Shown here: positions 26,437 through 37,089 of the stretch, one piece after another | How the letters are laid out: each line of letters begins with the position of its first letter | How positions within the stretch are numbered: position 1 is the first letter of the stretch | NCBI GenBank assembly: GCA_013824755.1 | Contig: PNOJ01000007.1 | Location: 1 to 50,506, forward strand | Length of the DNA stretch: 50,506 nt | DNA from: Gemmatimonas sp. | Lineage (GTDB): Bacteria > Krumholzibacteriota > Krumholzibacteriia > LZORAL124-64-63 | Direction: 5' to 3' | Made by a program: the position numbers and the translations under genes | Notes under the pieces: generated by a model | Told to the model about the DNA's origin: nothing | What the model saw: only the letters and a program-made list of their open reading frames with translations | The model's database searches: none

Positions 26437-26679
26437 CGCGCTTCCTTTCGTGGACCTCGGCTCTGATGCCGGGATAAACAAGACTTATTACATCCTGAAT
26501 ATAGGCTCGTGTCGCCGTCGTGGCCATCTCCTGTTTTGAACCCAAGTTAAATCAGCGCTTTTCACGCTGGCCGGGAGATTGTCCCCGATCCTGCGGGAGG
26601 AGGGATGACGCTGCATTGAAACCGGAGTATCCTTCACCCTCATTCTGGACGGCAGCTCCACGGACCCTTGGAGGCACCC

Positions 26680-28641
<1,962 letters not shown>

Positions 28642-28648
28642 GCGGGGG

Positions 28649-29716
28649 TCAGGAAGGCCGCGAGGGGGAGGACGCCGCCGCGGCGGCGGGCTTGCGGGCG
28701 GGGGCGTGCTGCCAGGCGGGTCCGCCGACCAGGCCCGACACGTAGCCGATCCCGGCGCCGAAGTGGATCGCCGGGAAGCAGGCGGCCGTCGCGAGCCACA
28801 ACCGGCAGCCGCGCCCGCGGGCCAGCCAGGCCGCCGTCGCGGCGACCACGACGGCGTAGGGTGCCGCGGTGGCCAGCCACAGCTGCCAGGCCGGCCGCCA
28901 CGCCGCTCCCAGCACGGGCAGGCACGCCAGCCACAGGCTCAGCAGGGACACGGCCGCGGCCAGGGGCGAGAAGGAGCCCGGGTGCTTGCGCGCCATGCGC
29001 GCGCGCCCGTGGCCGTAACGGTAGAGCTGGCGGAACAGGTCGCGCCAGGTGGGCCGCGCCAGGTAGGCCAGGGCCAGGTCGTGGCAGTGCAGGGCCTCCA
29101 CCCCGCGCTTGTGGACGCGCAGGTTGAATTCGAGATCCTCCCCGGCATCGAAGCTCTCGTCCACGCCGCCGAGTTCCAGGTAGAGGTCGCGGGTGTAGCC
29201 GCAGCCGGCGCTCAGCGGGTTGCAGTGGCGGTCCTCCGCCTGGTAGATCTTCGAACCGGCGTAGTGGCCGAGGAGCGATCCCCGCGCCAAGGCGACCGCG
29301 GTCTGGAACGGCCGCCCGCTGCCCTCGATCAGGGGCTGGGGGCGGGACAGGCAGCGTTCGCCGCGCCGGAAGGCGGCCAGGGCGGTCGCGAGCATCTCGC
29401 GGCTTTCGAGGCGGCAGTGACCGTCGACGAACAGGATGTACGGGGCGAGGGCGTGCTCCACGCCGATGTTGCGGGCGATGCCCGACAGGCCGCGCGGGTT
29501 GTCGTACAGGCGGATCCCGGGGTAGCGCTTCATCGCGGCCAGGACGACCTCGCGGGTGCCGTCTTCGCTCATGCCGTCGACGACCACGATCTCGAAGCGG
29601 TCCGACGGCAGCGACTGCGCGTGCAACTGGTCCAGGACGGACCCGATCTGGTCCGCCTCGTTGCGGATCGGCATGACGACCGTCAGTTCCGGCCGCGGTT
29701 CGCGCGCAGAGGTCAC
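28649..29716 (-). CDS. GT2 glycosyltransferase with C-terminal membrane segments
   Basis: 355 residues. The start is GTG 29716 with GGGGGAAG upstream. GT-A fold: LTVVMPIRNEADQIGSVLDQ at residues 11-30, VVVDGMSEDGT, then YILFVDGHCRLES where DGH takes the place of the usual DxD, and FDAGEDLEFNLR (the ED acceptor-site motif). FRQLYRYGHGRARM is a typical amphipathic helix of this group. Two or three hydrophobic segments after residue 245 place it at the inner membrane; the end is Ala/Ser/Pro rich. It resembles succinoglycan/ExoA-type glycosyltransferases. It is the third gene in a run with the deacetylase and another GT2, 79 nt after the latter; product probably an envelope glycan. Confidence 0.88.
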   Translation of the reverse strand: MTSAREPRPELTVVMPIRNEADQIGSVLDQLHAQSLPSDRFEIVVVDGMSEDGTREVVLAAMKRYPGIRLYDNPRGLSGIARNIGVEHALAPYILFVDGHCRLESREMLATALAAFRRGERCLSRPQPLIEGSGRPFQTAVALARGSLLGHYAGSKIYQAEDRHCNPLSAGCGYTRDLYLELGGVDESFDAGEDLEFNLRVHKRGVEALHCHDLALAYLARPTWRDLFRQLYRYGHGRARMARKHPGSFSPLAAAVSLLSLWLACLPVLGAAWRPAWQLWLATAAPYAVVVAATAAWLARGRGCRLWLATAACFPAIHFGAGIGYVSGLVGGPAWQHAPARKPAAAAASSPSRPS

Positions 29717-29795
29717 GATCCGACTTCCCCCGTCAGCTCCTGGATTCTCGATGGGCCGGGCGAGCCGGCCGGTCCACGCGTTGGTATCGGTCCCG

Positions 29796-30728
29796 TTATT
29801 CCAGACTGAAGCCCTTTTGTCTCAGGCGGCGCCGCGCCAGCGACCAGAAACCCGGGCGGCGCGCGTCGACGGCCGCGACGTAGGCCCGGGTCGCCGCCGA
29901 CCAGACGCGGCGCTCGCGGCCCAGCGCGGGCACGCGCCGCAGGCCGTCGCGGACCGCCCGCAGCCAGGCCGGCAGCTGGCCGTCGCGCAGGCTGTACACG
30001 AGCATCGCGCCGAGACCCCGGAACAGGTAGCCGACCGCGTAGCCGGCGGGCTGGTGCAGCACGGCGATCCAGATCAGGTTGCGCGTGTCGTAATAGTAGC
30101 GTCGCCAGCCGGGCCGGCCGGCGGCGCGGTGGTCGTGGCCAACCGCGACGCCGCCGTCGTAGACGATCTCCCAGCCGCGATCGAGCAGGCGGTAGGCCAG
30201 GTCGAGCCCCTCGTGGCTGATGAAAAAGTCCTCGCGGTAGGGCCCGGCCTCGAGCAGCGCGTCGCGCCGCCAGGCCACGGCGCCCTCGGTGATCTCGTAG
30301 GTGGGGAAGGTCTGGTCGGCGTCGGCGACGGGGCGGCGGTGCACCCAGTCGCGCACGCGGTCGGTGCCGGGCCAGGTCACCTTGAAGCAGAGGGCGCCGA
30401 GGCGGGGCTGCGCCGCGAACGCGGCGCGCAGGTGCGCGAGGTCGGCGTCGTCGAAGTCGACCATGTCGTCGTCGAGGGTGACGACGATGCCGCCGCTGGC
30501 CGCCTCGAGGCCGTGGTTGCGCGCGCCGACGCCGACGTTTTCCGGCAAGGCGATCAGCCGGACGTCGGGGTGGGCCGCGCGCACTGCCTCGGCGGCGCCG
30601 TCGCCGCCGCCGTTGTCCACGACGATGACCTCGTGGTCGGCGTCACGCAGCCGGGACAGCCCGTCCAGCAGGGACAGGACCGCCTCGGGACGCCGGTAGG
30701 TCAACACGACGATCGAGACGCGGGTCAC
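29796..30728 (-). CDS. GT2 family glycosyltransferase
   Basis: 310 residues. The start is GTG 30728, overlapping the deacetylase stop as GTGA, with GGAGG nine bases upstream; the longer open frame is antisense-like filler. The N-terminus VSIVVLTYRRPEAVLSLLDG, VIVVDNGGGDG, ENVGVGARNHGLEAA and TLDDDMVDF (DxD) define a GT-A inverting transferase; AVAWRRDALLEAGPYREDFF and SHEGLDLAYRLLDRGW are the acceptor-side motifs of rhamnosyltransferase-like GT2 proteins. There is no clear transmembrane helix except weak hydrophobicity near GYLFRGLGAMLVYS. Probably cytosolic-face envelope glycan synthesis with its two neighbours. Confidence 0.9.
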   Translation of the reverse strand: MTRVSIVVLTYRRPEAVLSLLDGLSRLRDADHEVIVVDNGGGDGAAEAVRAAHPDVRLIALPENVGVGARNHGLEAASGGIVVTLDDDMVDFDDADLAHLRAAFAAQPRLGALCFKVTWPGTDRVRDWVHRRPVADADQTFPTYEITEGAVAWRRDALLEAGPYREDFFISHEGLDLAYRLLDRGWEIVYDGGVAVGHDHRAAGRPGWRRYYYDTRNLIWIAVLHQPAGYAVGYLFRGLGAMLVYSLRDGQLPAWLRAVRDGLRRVPALGRERRVWSAATRAYVAAVDARRPGFWSLARRRLRQKGFSLE

Positions 30729-31396
30729 GTGGCGGATCCTCCGGGCGAGCCGTGGCGGTGTTCGAGCGCGGCCAGGCCGCCGGCGAGGTCGAAGCCGCGC
30801 GCCGCCAGGGCGGGCAGCAGCTCGTCGAGCAGCGGATGGATCAGGGCGTCGTACTCGTGCAGCAGCACGATGTCGCGGCCGCGGACCTCGGCCGCGAGCC
30901 GCCGCCCGGTCTCTCGGGCCTGCTCCGGGGTGCGGCAGCACCAGTCCAGCGGGTCCACCGACCAGTGCAGGTGGTGCAGGCCGCGGCGGCGCGGCCCGAG
31001 CAGGCTGGCCGGGTGCAGGCGGCCGCCGGGCGCGCGGAACCAGCGCGGCTCGCCGCCCGCCGCTCCGCGGATCGCCGCGCTGCAGCGGTCCAGGTCGCGC
31101 AGGTAGGCGGTCGGCGACGGCAGCCGCGACATGTCGTGGAGGTGCGAGTGGTTGCCGAGGCCGTGGCCGGCGTCGCGGCAGGCGCGGGCCAGCCCGGGCG
31201 CGGCGGCGACGCGTTCCCCGACCATGCAGAACACCGCCCGCACCCCGTGCCGCGCCAGGCGGTCGAGCACGCCTTCGGTGACGCCCGGGGTGGGGCCGTC
31301 GTCGAAGGTCAGCAGCACCGCGTCGGCGGCCGCCGCCGGCAGCCGGCGGACCAGCAGCGGCGAGGCGAGGCGCGTGGTCAATCCCGTGGTCCGCAT
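30725..31396 (-). CDS. Polysaccharide deacetylase (NodB homology)
   Basis: 223 residues from ATG 31396 (GGGAGGA upstream; an upstream Met adds 19 residues without a ribosome site). NodB motifs: motif 1 LLTFDDGPTPG (Asp32, Asp33), motif 2 GNHSHLHD (His83, His87 as zinc ligands), motif 3 RWFRAPGGRL, motif 4 WSVDPLDWC, motif 5 IVLLHEYD. Removes N- or O-acetyl groups from a glycan; the substrate is unknown. There is no obvious signal peptide, so it may act on cytosolic lipid-linked precursors together with the two coupled glycosyltransferases. Confidence 0.92.
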   Translation of the reverse strand: MRTTGLTTRLASPLLVRRLPAAAADAVLLTFDDGPTPGVTEGVLDRLARHGVRAVFCMVGERVAAAPGLARACRDAGHGLGNHSHLHDMSRLPSPTAYLRDLDRCSAAIRGAAGGEPRWFRAPGGRLHPASLLGPRRRGLHHLHWSVDPLDWCCRTPEQARETGRRLAAEVRGRDIVLLHEYDALIHPLLDELLPALAARGFDLAGGLAALEHRHGSPGGSAT

Positions 31397-31463
31397 CCGT
31401 CCTCCCTCTCGAAGCGCGCCACCACGATAGCCGGTAAAGCCGGGGCGCACCACCGCGGTCCCG

Positions 31464-32162
31464 TCACGGCGGCGGCAGGCCGGCGAGTTCCCGCGCCCGC
31501 AGCAGCACGGCGTCGAGCATCCCCGGGGTCAGCCGGCCGGAGTTGGTGTTGCGGAAGCTGACGTGGTACGTGTCCAGCAGCAGGGTGCCGTCCGGCAGTT
31601 CGGACTGCGCGCCGTGGGCGAAACGGTGGCGCAGCTTGACCAGCGGGGCGCCGCGCGAGACCATCAGGTCCAGCACCGCGTCGTGGCCGATCCGGCCCAT
31701 GCCGACGATCACGCACAGCCGGCGCAGCCCGTCGAGGTCGCGGGCCAGCCAGTCGCGGCAGTGGCGGAGCTCCTCGCCGGTCGGCAGGTTGTCCGGCGGC
31801 ACGCAGCGCAGCGCGCTGGTGATCCAGAGCCCGTGCAGCCGCAGGCCGTCGTCGCGGCCCGTGCCTTCGGGCCGATCGGCGAAGCCGCAGCGGTGCAGGG
31901 ACGGGAAGAGGAAGGCGCCGCTGGCGTCGCCGGTGAACATCCGGCCGGTGCGGTTGGCGCCGTGGGCGCCGGGCGCGAGGCCGACCAGGCAGACCGGCGC
32001 CTCGGGGTCGCCGAAACCGGGCAACGGCCGGCCCCAGTATTCGCACTCCAGATAGGCGCGCCGTTTGACGCGCGCCACCTGCTCGCGCCAGTGGACCAGG
32101 CGCGGGCAGCGCCGGCAGCCCAGCAGTTCCGCCGGGGCCGGGTCGAACTTCGCGGTTGCCAT
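31464..32162 (-). CDS. Uracil-DNA glycosylase, family 5 (UdgB) type with [4Fe-4S] cluster
   Basis: 232 residues from ATG 32162. Base-excision repair: removes uracil (and in this family often hypoxanthine or other deaminated bases) from DNA. Motif A is GLAPGAHGANRTGRMFTGD (61-79), the UdgB form without the catalytic Asp/Asn of other families. Cys16, Cys19 (LGCRRCPRL), Cys120 (ALRCVPP) and Cys135 (LRHCRDW) fit the iron-sulfur ligand spacing. DTYHVSFRNTNSGRLT carries the second motif (H-x-S-x-x-N). It diverges from the esterase gene. Confidence 0.9.
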   Translation of the reverse strand: MATAKFDPAPAELLGCRRCPRLVHWREQVARVKRRAYLECEYWGRPLPGFGDPEAPVCLVGLAPGAHGANRTGRMFTGDASGAFLFPSLHRCGFADRPEGTGRDDGLRLHGLWITSALRCVPPDNLPTGEELRHCRDWLARDLDGLRRLCVIVGMGRIGHDAVLDLMVSRGAPLVKLRHRFAHGAQSELPDGTLLLDTYHVSFRNTNSGRLTPGMLDAVLLRARELAGLPPP

Positions 32163-32200
32163 GGCGGCATCCTAGCCGAACGGGGTACGGGTTGGAAGCG

Positions 32201-33151
32201 GTGTTGAGCCCGCCGGACGGGGCCACCCACCTGCTCAGCGACCTGCACGACTGGCGGCGCCGGCCCCTGCCGGTCGCCGAGCTCGCGCCGTTCACGCTGC
32301 CCGACGACGCCTGGTTCGAGTACGCCTGGCTGGATGCCGACGGCGCCGCGTGCGCCGATCCCGCGGGCGTGCCGGCAGGCAACCCCTGGTGGCGCCACGC
32401 CTGCCGGCTGGCGGGGCCGCGGTGGTCGGTCGACCCCGTCGTGGCGGCGGCGACGGCGCGGGCGGCGCACCGCCTGCAGGGACTGCGGACGGGGCCGCGG
32501 TCCGCGGGGCGGGAGCGGCGCGCCTTCCTCTACTCGGCCGCCGGCCCCGGCCGATCCGGCCCCCTGGTCGTCGTCCAGGACGGGAAGTCCTACTGGCAAC
32601 ACGGGCGCCTCGGCCCCATCGTCGACCTGCTGACCGCGCGGGGCGAGGTGCCGCCGGCGCACTACCTGCTGGTCCACCCCGAGCGGCGCAGCCGTGACTA
32701 TATCTTCAGTGCGTCGTTCCGCGCCCACGTCCTGGACGAGCTGCTGCCGGCGGCCGAGGCGCGCGTGACCTGCGACGGGCGGCGCGTCCTGTTGGGCGCC
32801 AGCCTCGGCGCCTTGGCCGGCGCCGACCTGGCCCTGGCGCGACCGGACCTGTTCACGGCCGTGGCGGCGCACAGCGGGGCCTTCCTGATCGCGCCCGAAG
32901 ACGATCCACCCGATCCCTTCGCCGGCGGCGAGTGGCTGCGGCGGCAGATCCTGGCCGGCCGGGGCGGCGGGCTGCGCTGGCACCTGGAGTGCGGGACCCT
33001 CGAGTGGCTGCTGCCCGGCCACCGCCGCCTCGAGGCGGCGCTGCTGGCCGCCGGCTGCGAGCACCGGGCCGTCGAGCGCCACGTCGGCCACAACTGGGTC
33101 AACTGGCGGCAAGCCCTGCCCGGGACGCTGCGTTCGGTGCTCGCCGGCTGA
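32201..33151 (+). CDS. Enterochelin-esterase-like alpha/beta hydrolase
   Basis: 316 residues from GTG 32201 (or TTG 32204, for which GGAAG is better spaced); an earlier TTG at 32156 would overlap the divergent UDG start. The N-terminal 95 residues form an early-set/Ig-like domain (ATHLLSDLHDWRRRPLPVAE, DAWFEYAWLDADG) as in Fes/IroD-type esterases. The hydrolase part has LVVVQDGKSYW, HYLLVHPERRSRDYIFS, the nucleophile elbow GASLGALAGA (Ser201) and the catalytic His in HVGHNWVNW (His297). No signal peptide. It could hydrolyse a siderophore-type or other ester; no siderophore genes are nearby. Confidence 0.85.
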   Translation: MLSPPDGATHLLSDLHDWRRRPLPVAELAPFTLPDDAWFEYAWLDADGAACADPAGVPAGNPWWRHACRLAGPRWSVDPVVAAATARAAHRLQGLRTGPRSAGRERRAFLYSAAGPGRSGPLVVVQDGKSYWQHGRLGPIVDLLTARGEVPPAHYLLVHPERRSRDYIFSASFRAHVLDELLPAAEARVTCDGRRVLLGASLGALAGADLALARPDLFTAVAAHSGAFLIAPEDDPPDPFAGGEWLRRQILAGRGGGLRWHLECGTLEWLLPGHRRLEAALLAAGCEHRAVERHVGHNWVNWRQALPGTLRSVLAG

Positions 33152-33253
33152 TTTCGCAATCCCACCGCAGGGTCGGGCTTGCCCGCGCGTTGAGGGAGGC
33201 GCATCTTTCCCGTTCCGGGACGACCGAACCACCATGATCGAGGGGGATCCTCC

Positions 33254-33694
33254 ATGCGCCGCATCGTCATCGCTCTGCTGCTGCTCGCCGTCGCCGCCGC
33301 GCCGGCCGTCGCCAAGGAGAAGGTCTACGGCAAGGGAGTCGCCGCGCGCGAGGCGACGCCCGTCAGCACGGTCCTGGCCCACCCCGACCAGTACGTCGGC
33401 AAGACCCTGGTCGTCGAAGGCACGGTCGTCGGCGTCTGCGCCCACCGCGGCTGCTGGCTGTCCCTGGCCTCGGACGTCGAGGGCCAGACCCTGCGCGTGA
33501 AGGTGGAGGACGGGGTCATCATCTTCCCGAAGGAGATCGTGGGGGAGAAGGTCCGCGCCGAGGGCGTGTTCAAGGCCAACCGCGTCGAGGACACCGCCAA
33601 GAAGTGCGACGCGACCCGCGACGGCGAACCCGAGGTCCAGTGCACGACCGTCTACGAGCTGTTCGCCTCCGGCGCCGTGTGCGACTGGAAGTAG
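33254..33694 (+). CDS. Secreted DUF4920 protein
   Basis: 146 residues from ATG 33254 (GAGGGGGATCC upstream). Signal peptide MRRIVIALLLLAVAAAPAVA. The mature domain has the OB-like DUF4920 pattern: YGKGVAAREATPVSTVLAHP, then VEGTVVGVCAHRGCWLSLAS with a CxxxGCW motif, KVEDGVIIFPKEIVGEKVRA, and three further Cys (two in AKKCDATRDGEPEVQCTTVY, one at AVCDWK). The function of DUF4920 is unknown; CxxxGCW suggests metal or disulfide chemistry. It is followed after 4 nt by the PepSY-TM gene, so the two are one operon. Confidence 0.85.
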   Translation: MRRIVIALLLLAVAAAPAVAKEKVYGKGVAAREATPVSTVLAHPDQYVGKTLVVEGTVVGVCAHRGCWLSLASDVEGQTLRVKVEDGVIIFPKEIVGEKVRAEGVFKANRVEDTAKKCDATRDGEPEVQCTTVYELFASGAVCDWK

Positions 33695-33698
33695 GCGG

Positions 33699-34256
33699 AT
33701 GAACGGATTCCGCAAGGTCTGCCGCTGGCTGCACCGCGAGCTGGGCTTCTTCGCCGTGGGCCTGACCCTCGTGTACGCGATCAGCGGCATTGCCGTGAAC
33801 CACGTCCACCACTGGGACCCGAGCCACGCGTCCTACGTCGCGGGCTCGCGCATCGAGCCGCCCGGCGACGGCGAGACCGAGACGGTCGCGCCCCTGGTCC
33901 TGGAACGCCTCGCCCTGCAGGAACCCGTCAAGGAAACCTGGCGGGCGGGCCGCGACGTGCTGCAGGTCTTCGTCCAGGACGGGACCATCGATGTGAACCT
34001 GGTGACCGGCGAGGTCGTGCGGCGCGGCAACGAGAAGCGCCCGCTGCTCTACGACGTCAACTTCATGCACCTCAACAAGGGCAAGGCGCCCTGGACCGGC
34101 ATCGCCGACGCCTACGCCGCCGTCCTGATCGTCCTGGCGGTGACCGGCATCTTCCTGATCAAGGGGCGCCAGGGCCTGGTCGGCCGCGGCGGGGTGCTGA
34201 TGCTGCTCGGGATCGTGCTGCCGATCGTCTACGCGGTGCTCGCGCGCCGGGCCTGA
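33699..34256 (+). CDS. PepSY-associated transmembrane protein
   Basis: 185 residues. It opens MNGFRKVCRWLHRELGFFAV and continues into a first membrane span (about 18-36) with the HxxxG pattern of PepSY-TM proteins. A periplasmic PepSY-like domain follows (VFVQDGTIDVNLVTGEVVRR), then FMHLNKGKAPWTGIADAYA and two spans (about 138-154 and 163-181), the second close to the C-terminus. His12 near the first span and the HVHHWD cluster could bind heme or metal. Inner-membrane protein of unknown role, possibly redox or metal reduction, co-expressed with the DUF4920 protein. Confidence 0.85.
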   Translation: MNGFRKVCRWLHRELGFFAVGLTLVYAISGIAVNHVHHWDPSHASYVAGSRIEPPGDGETETVAPLVLERLALQEPVKETWRAGRDVLQVFVQDGTIDVNLVTGEVVRRGNEKRPLLYDVNFMHLNKGKAPWTGIADAYAAVLIVLAVTGIFLIKGRQGLVGRGGVLMLLGIVLPIVYAVLARRA

Positions 34257-34276
34257 ACCCCCGCGCGGCGGCCGGA

Positions 34277-34302
34277 GGCGCCCCCGACCGGGGGCGCCTT
34301 TT
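34277..34302 (+). terminator. Intrinsic terminator of the DUF4920/PepSY operon
   Basis: GGCGCCCCC-GACC-GGGGGCGCC is a perfect 9-bp stem followed by TTTTCC, 20 nt past the stop. It is the clearest rho-independent terminator on the plus strand here. Confidence 0.9.
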
Positions 34303-34335
34303 CCATGTCTTTTTCCGCACCGCGGTTCGCGCGGG

Positions 34336-34365
34336 TTGACGCTGGCGGCTCCGGCTGCCTAGTTT
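34336..34365 (+). promoter_or_regulatory. Probable promoter of the lysine-degradation operon
   Basis: TTGACG (34336-34341) and TAGTTT (34360-34365) with an 18-nt spacer lie just after the preceding terminator and 59 nt before the start codon. No other promoter-like sequence is evident down to 47948, so it may drive the whole run of seven genes. Confidence 0.5.
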
Positions 34366-34424
34366 GGCCCGTACCCGTCCCCCCCCTTGCCCGCGGCGCC
34401 GACGCCGCCACCCGGAGGTCCGCC

Positions 34425-35741
34425 TTGCCCGCCACCATCGGCATCCGACTCGAGGACAAGAGCAAGTGGGAGCGACGCGTCCCGTTGACGCCGACCGACG
34501 CGGCCGGCATCCAGGCCTGCTTCGGGCACCGCCTGATCGTGCAGCCGTCGCCCATCCGCGTCTTCACCGACCGGGAGTACCGCGAGGCCGGGGTCGAGGT
34601 CTCGGAGGCCGCGCTCGACGCCGACATCGTGATCGCGGTGAAGGAGATCCCGCCGGCGCTGTACCGCCCGGGCCGGGTGTACGTCAACTTCGCGCACGTC
34701 ATCAAGGGGCAGGCGCGCAACATGCCCCTGCTGCGCGAGTACCTGCGGCAGGGCTGCACGCTGGTGGACTACGAGTGCATCGCCGACGAGCACAACCGCC
34801 GGCTGATCTTCTTCAGCGTGCACGCCGGCTACGCCGGCGCGATCGAGGCGCTGCGCGCGCTGGGGCTGCGCCTGCAGGGGCGCGGTGTCGCGACGCCGCT
34901 GGCGGAGATCCGCCCGCCCCACGCCTACGGCGACCTCACGGCGGCCGAGGCTCACCTGCGCGGGATCGGGGAGCGGCTGCGCGCCGAGCGGCTGCCCGGG
35001 GGCCTGCCGCTGACGATCGGCGTCGCCGGCTACGGCAACGTGGCCCGCGGCGTGCAGACGGTCCTGTCCTGGCTGCCGGTCGCCCGGGTCGCGCCCGCGG
35101 ACCTGCCGGCCGCCGCGAACGCGCCCTCGGCGGAGCCGCTGCTCGCCTGCGTGTTCAAGGAGCAGGACATGGTGCGCACGCGTGACGGCCGGCCCTTCGA
35201 GCTGCACGACTACTACGATCGTCCCGAGGGCTACCAAGGCTGCTTCGCCGAGCACCTGCCGCACCTCGACCTGCTCGTCAACACCATCTTCTGGACGGAG
35301 CGCTACCCCCGCCTGCTGACCGCCGCCTGGGCGGCCGCGCAGTTCAGCGACGGGCGCGAGCCGCGCCTGCAGGTCGTCGGCGACATCAGCATCGACATCG
35401 AGGGCAGCATCGAGATCAGCGTCAAGGCGACGCAGCCCGACGCCCCCTGCTACGTGGTGGACCCGGTCGCGGGCGAGGTGCGCGACGGCGTCGACGGCCG
35501 CGGCATCGCCGTGATGGCGGTCGACAACCTGCCCTGCGAGCTGCCGCGCGAGGCGAGCGAGCACTTCAGCACCGTGCTGAAGGACATGGTCGGCGACCTG
35601 GGCAACTGCGACTGGTCGGCCGAGTTCGTGGACCTGGACCTGCCGCCGCATCTCAAGCGCGCGGTGATCGTCCACCGGGGCGAGCTGGCGCCGCGCTACG
35701 CCCACCTGGCCGGGTACCTCGATCGCGGGGGCTGCGCATGA
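34425..35741 (+). CDS. Lysine-ketoglutarate reductase (saccharopine-forming, LKR)
   Basis: 438 residues. The start is TTG 34425, six bases after CGGAGG; the open frame extends to 34305 but through promoter and terminator sequence. Condenses lysine with 2-oxoglutarate to saccharopine using NADPH. The N-terminus TIGIRLEDKSKWERRVPLTP is the AlaDH/PNT-type start seen in LKR domains of animal and plant AASS. VKEIPPALYRPGRVYVNFAH, FFSVHAGYAGAIEALRALG, GVAGYGNVARGVQTVL (Rossmann GxGxxA) and VVGDISIDIEGSIEI follow. Length equals the LKR half of eukaryotic LKR/SDH. ATGA overlap with the SDH gene keeps the two stoichiometric, like the fused eukaryotic enzyme. Confidence 0.93.
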   Translation: MPATIGIRLEDKSKWERRVPLTPTDAAGIQACFGHRLIVQPSPIRVFTDREYREAGVEVSEAALDADIVIAVKEIPPALYRPGRVYVNFAHVIKGQARNMPLLREYLRQGCTLVDYECIADEHNRRLIFFSVHAGYAGAIEALRALGLRLQGRGVATPLAEIRPPHAYGDLTAAEAHLRGIGERLRAERLPGGLPLTIGVAGYGNVARGVQTVLSWLPVARVAPADLPAAANAPSAEPLLACVFKEQDMVRTRDGRPFELHDYYDRPEGYQGCFAEHLPHLDLLVNTIFWTERYPRLLTAAWAAAQFSDGREPRLQVVGDISIDIEGSIEISVKATQPDAPCYVVDPVAGEVRDGVDGRGIAVMAVDNLPCELPREASEHFSTVLKDMVGDLGNCDWSAEFVDLDLPPHLKRAVIVHRGELAPRYAHLAGYLDRGGCA

Positions 35742-37087
35742 AGAAGGTGCTGGTCCTGGGCGCGGGCATGGTGGCCCGGCCGCTGGTGCGCTACCTGCTG
35801 GAACGCGGCTTCGGCGTGACCCAGGGCGACATCGCGCCCGAGCGGGCGTCGGCGATGATCGACGGCCACCCCCACGGGCGTTCCCTGGCCGTGGACGTCT
35901 GCGACACCGCCGCGGTGGCGTCCCTGGTGGCCGAACACGACCTGACGGTCAGCCTGGCCCCGCCGCCCTTCCATCCCGCCGTGGCCCGCCTGTGCGTGGA
36001 GGCCGGGCGCCACCTGGCCACCGCGTCCTACGTCGCGCCCGAGATGGCGTCCCTGGACGCCGCCGCCCGCGGGCGGGACGTGCTGCTGCTCAACGAGATC
36101 GGCGTGGACCCGGGCATCGACCACATGTCCGCGATGCGCGTCATCGACGGCGTGCGCGCCCGCGGCGGCCGCATCCTGTCCTTCCGCTCGTACTGCGGCG
36201 GGCTGCCGGCGCCGGAGGCCAACGACAACCCCTTCGGCTACAAGTTCTCCTGGGCGCCCCGCGGCGTGCTGATGGCCGGCCGCAACGACGCCCACTACCT
36301 GGTCGACGGGGCGCGGGTCACGGTGCCCGGGGCGAGGCTGTTCCGCGACATGCGCCTGCTGCACGTCGAGGGGGCCGGGGACTTCGAGGCCTACCCCAAC
36401 CGCGACTCGATCTCCTACATCGACATCTACGGCCTGCAGGGGATCCGCACCATGCTCCGCGGCACGCTGCGCAACCCCGGCTGGTGCGACTGCCTGCACA
36501 ACTACGGACGCCTCGGCCTGCTCGGCATCGAGCCGGTCGACCTCGCCGGCGCGACGTCGGCGGACCTGCTGCGCCGCCTGGCCGGGGCCGCGCCGGGGGA
36601 GGCCGCCGACGCGGCGGTCGCCCGCTGTCTGGGCCTGTGCCGCGACGCGCTGCCGGTCGCGAACCTGCGCTGGCTGGGGCTCTGCGACGAGACCCCCCTG
36701 GGACGCGAGCGCGGCTGCCCGCTGGACGTCCTGGGCGACGCGATGCTGGCGAAGCTGGTCTACGCCCCCGGCGAGCGCGACCTGCTGGTGATGAAGCACG
36801 AGTTCACGGCGGCCCTGCCCGACGGCGGCCGCGAGTCGATCACCTCCAGCCTGGTCGCCTACGGCGAGCCCGGCGGCGACTCGGCGATGGCCCGCACGGT
36901 CTCGCTGCCGCTGGCCGTGGCGGTGCGCCTGGTGCTGGAGGGCGGGATCGCGGCCCGCGGCGTGGCGCGGCCGGTGACGGCGGAATTCTACCGGCCGATC
37001 CTCGACGAGCTCGAGGGACACGGCATCGTTTGCCAGGAGAAGACGGAACTTATCGACCGGAATACCGGAGACGAGGGAGGCGAGTGA
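35738..37087 (+). CDS. Saccharopine dehydrogenase (glutamate-forming, SDH)
   Basis: 449 residues from ATG 35738. Oxidises saccharopine to glutamate and alpha-aminoadipate semialdehyde with NAD+. Rossmann motif VLVLGAGMVARPLVRYL (4-20), then VSLAPPPFHPAVARLCVEAG, LLNEIGVDPGIDHMSAMRVI and FRSYCGGLPAPEANDNPFGY, which are signature segments of the Lys9/AASS-SDH type. The length matches the SDH half of AASS. It sits between LKR and the semialdehyde dehydrogenase, so the three genes make a complete lysine to 2-aminoadipate route. Confidence 0.94.
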   Translation: MKKVLVLGAGMVARPLVRYLLERGFGVTQGDIAPERASAMIDGHPHGRSLAVDVCDTAAVASLVAEHDLTVSLAPPPFHPAVARLCVEAGRHLATASYVAPEMASLDAAARGRDVLLLNEIGVDPGIDHMSAMRVIDGVRARGGRILSFRSYCGGLPAPEANDNPFGYKFSWAPRGVLMAGRNDAHYLVDGARVTVPGARLFRDMRLLHVEGAGDFEAYPNRDSISYIDIYGLQGIRTMLRGTLRNPGWCDCLHNYGRLGLLGIEPVDLAGATSADLLRRLAGAAPGEAADAAVARCLGLCRDALPVANLRWLGLCDETPLGRERGCPLDVLGDAMLAKLVYAPGERDLLVMKHEFTAALPDGGRESITSSLVAYGEPGGDSAMARTVSLPLAVAVRLVLEGGIAARGVARPVTAEFYRPILDELEGHGIVCQEKTELIDRNTGDEGGE

Positions 37088-37089
37088 CC

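Noticed and set aside
26560-26605. Fourth palindromic-element copy (GGGAGATTGTCCCCGATCC)
   Set aside because: Only a short stretch recalls the outer arm AAATTGTCCCTGCCC; the core and any partner arm are missing.
34305-34424. N-terminal extension of LKR
   Set aside because: It overlaps the terminator tail and promoter; TTG 34425 has a good ribosome site and begins the conserved domain.
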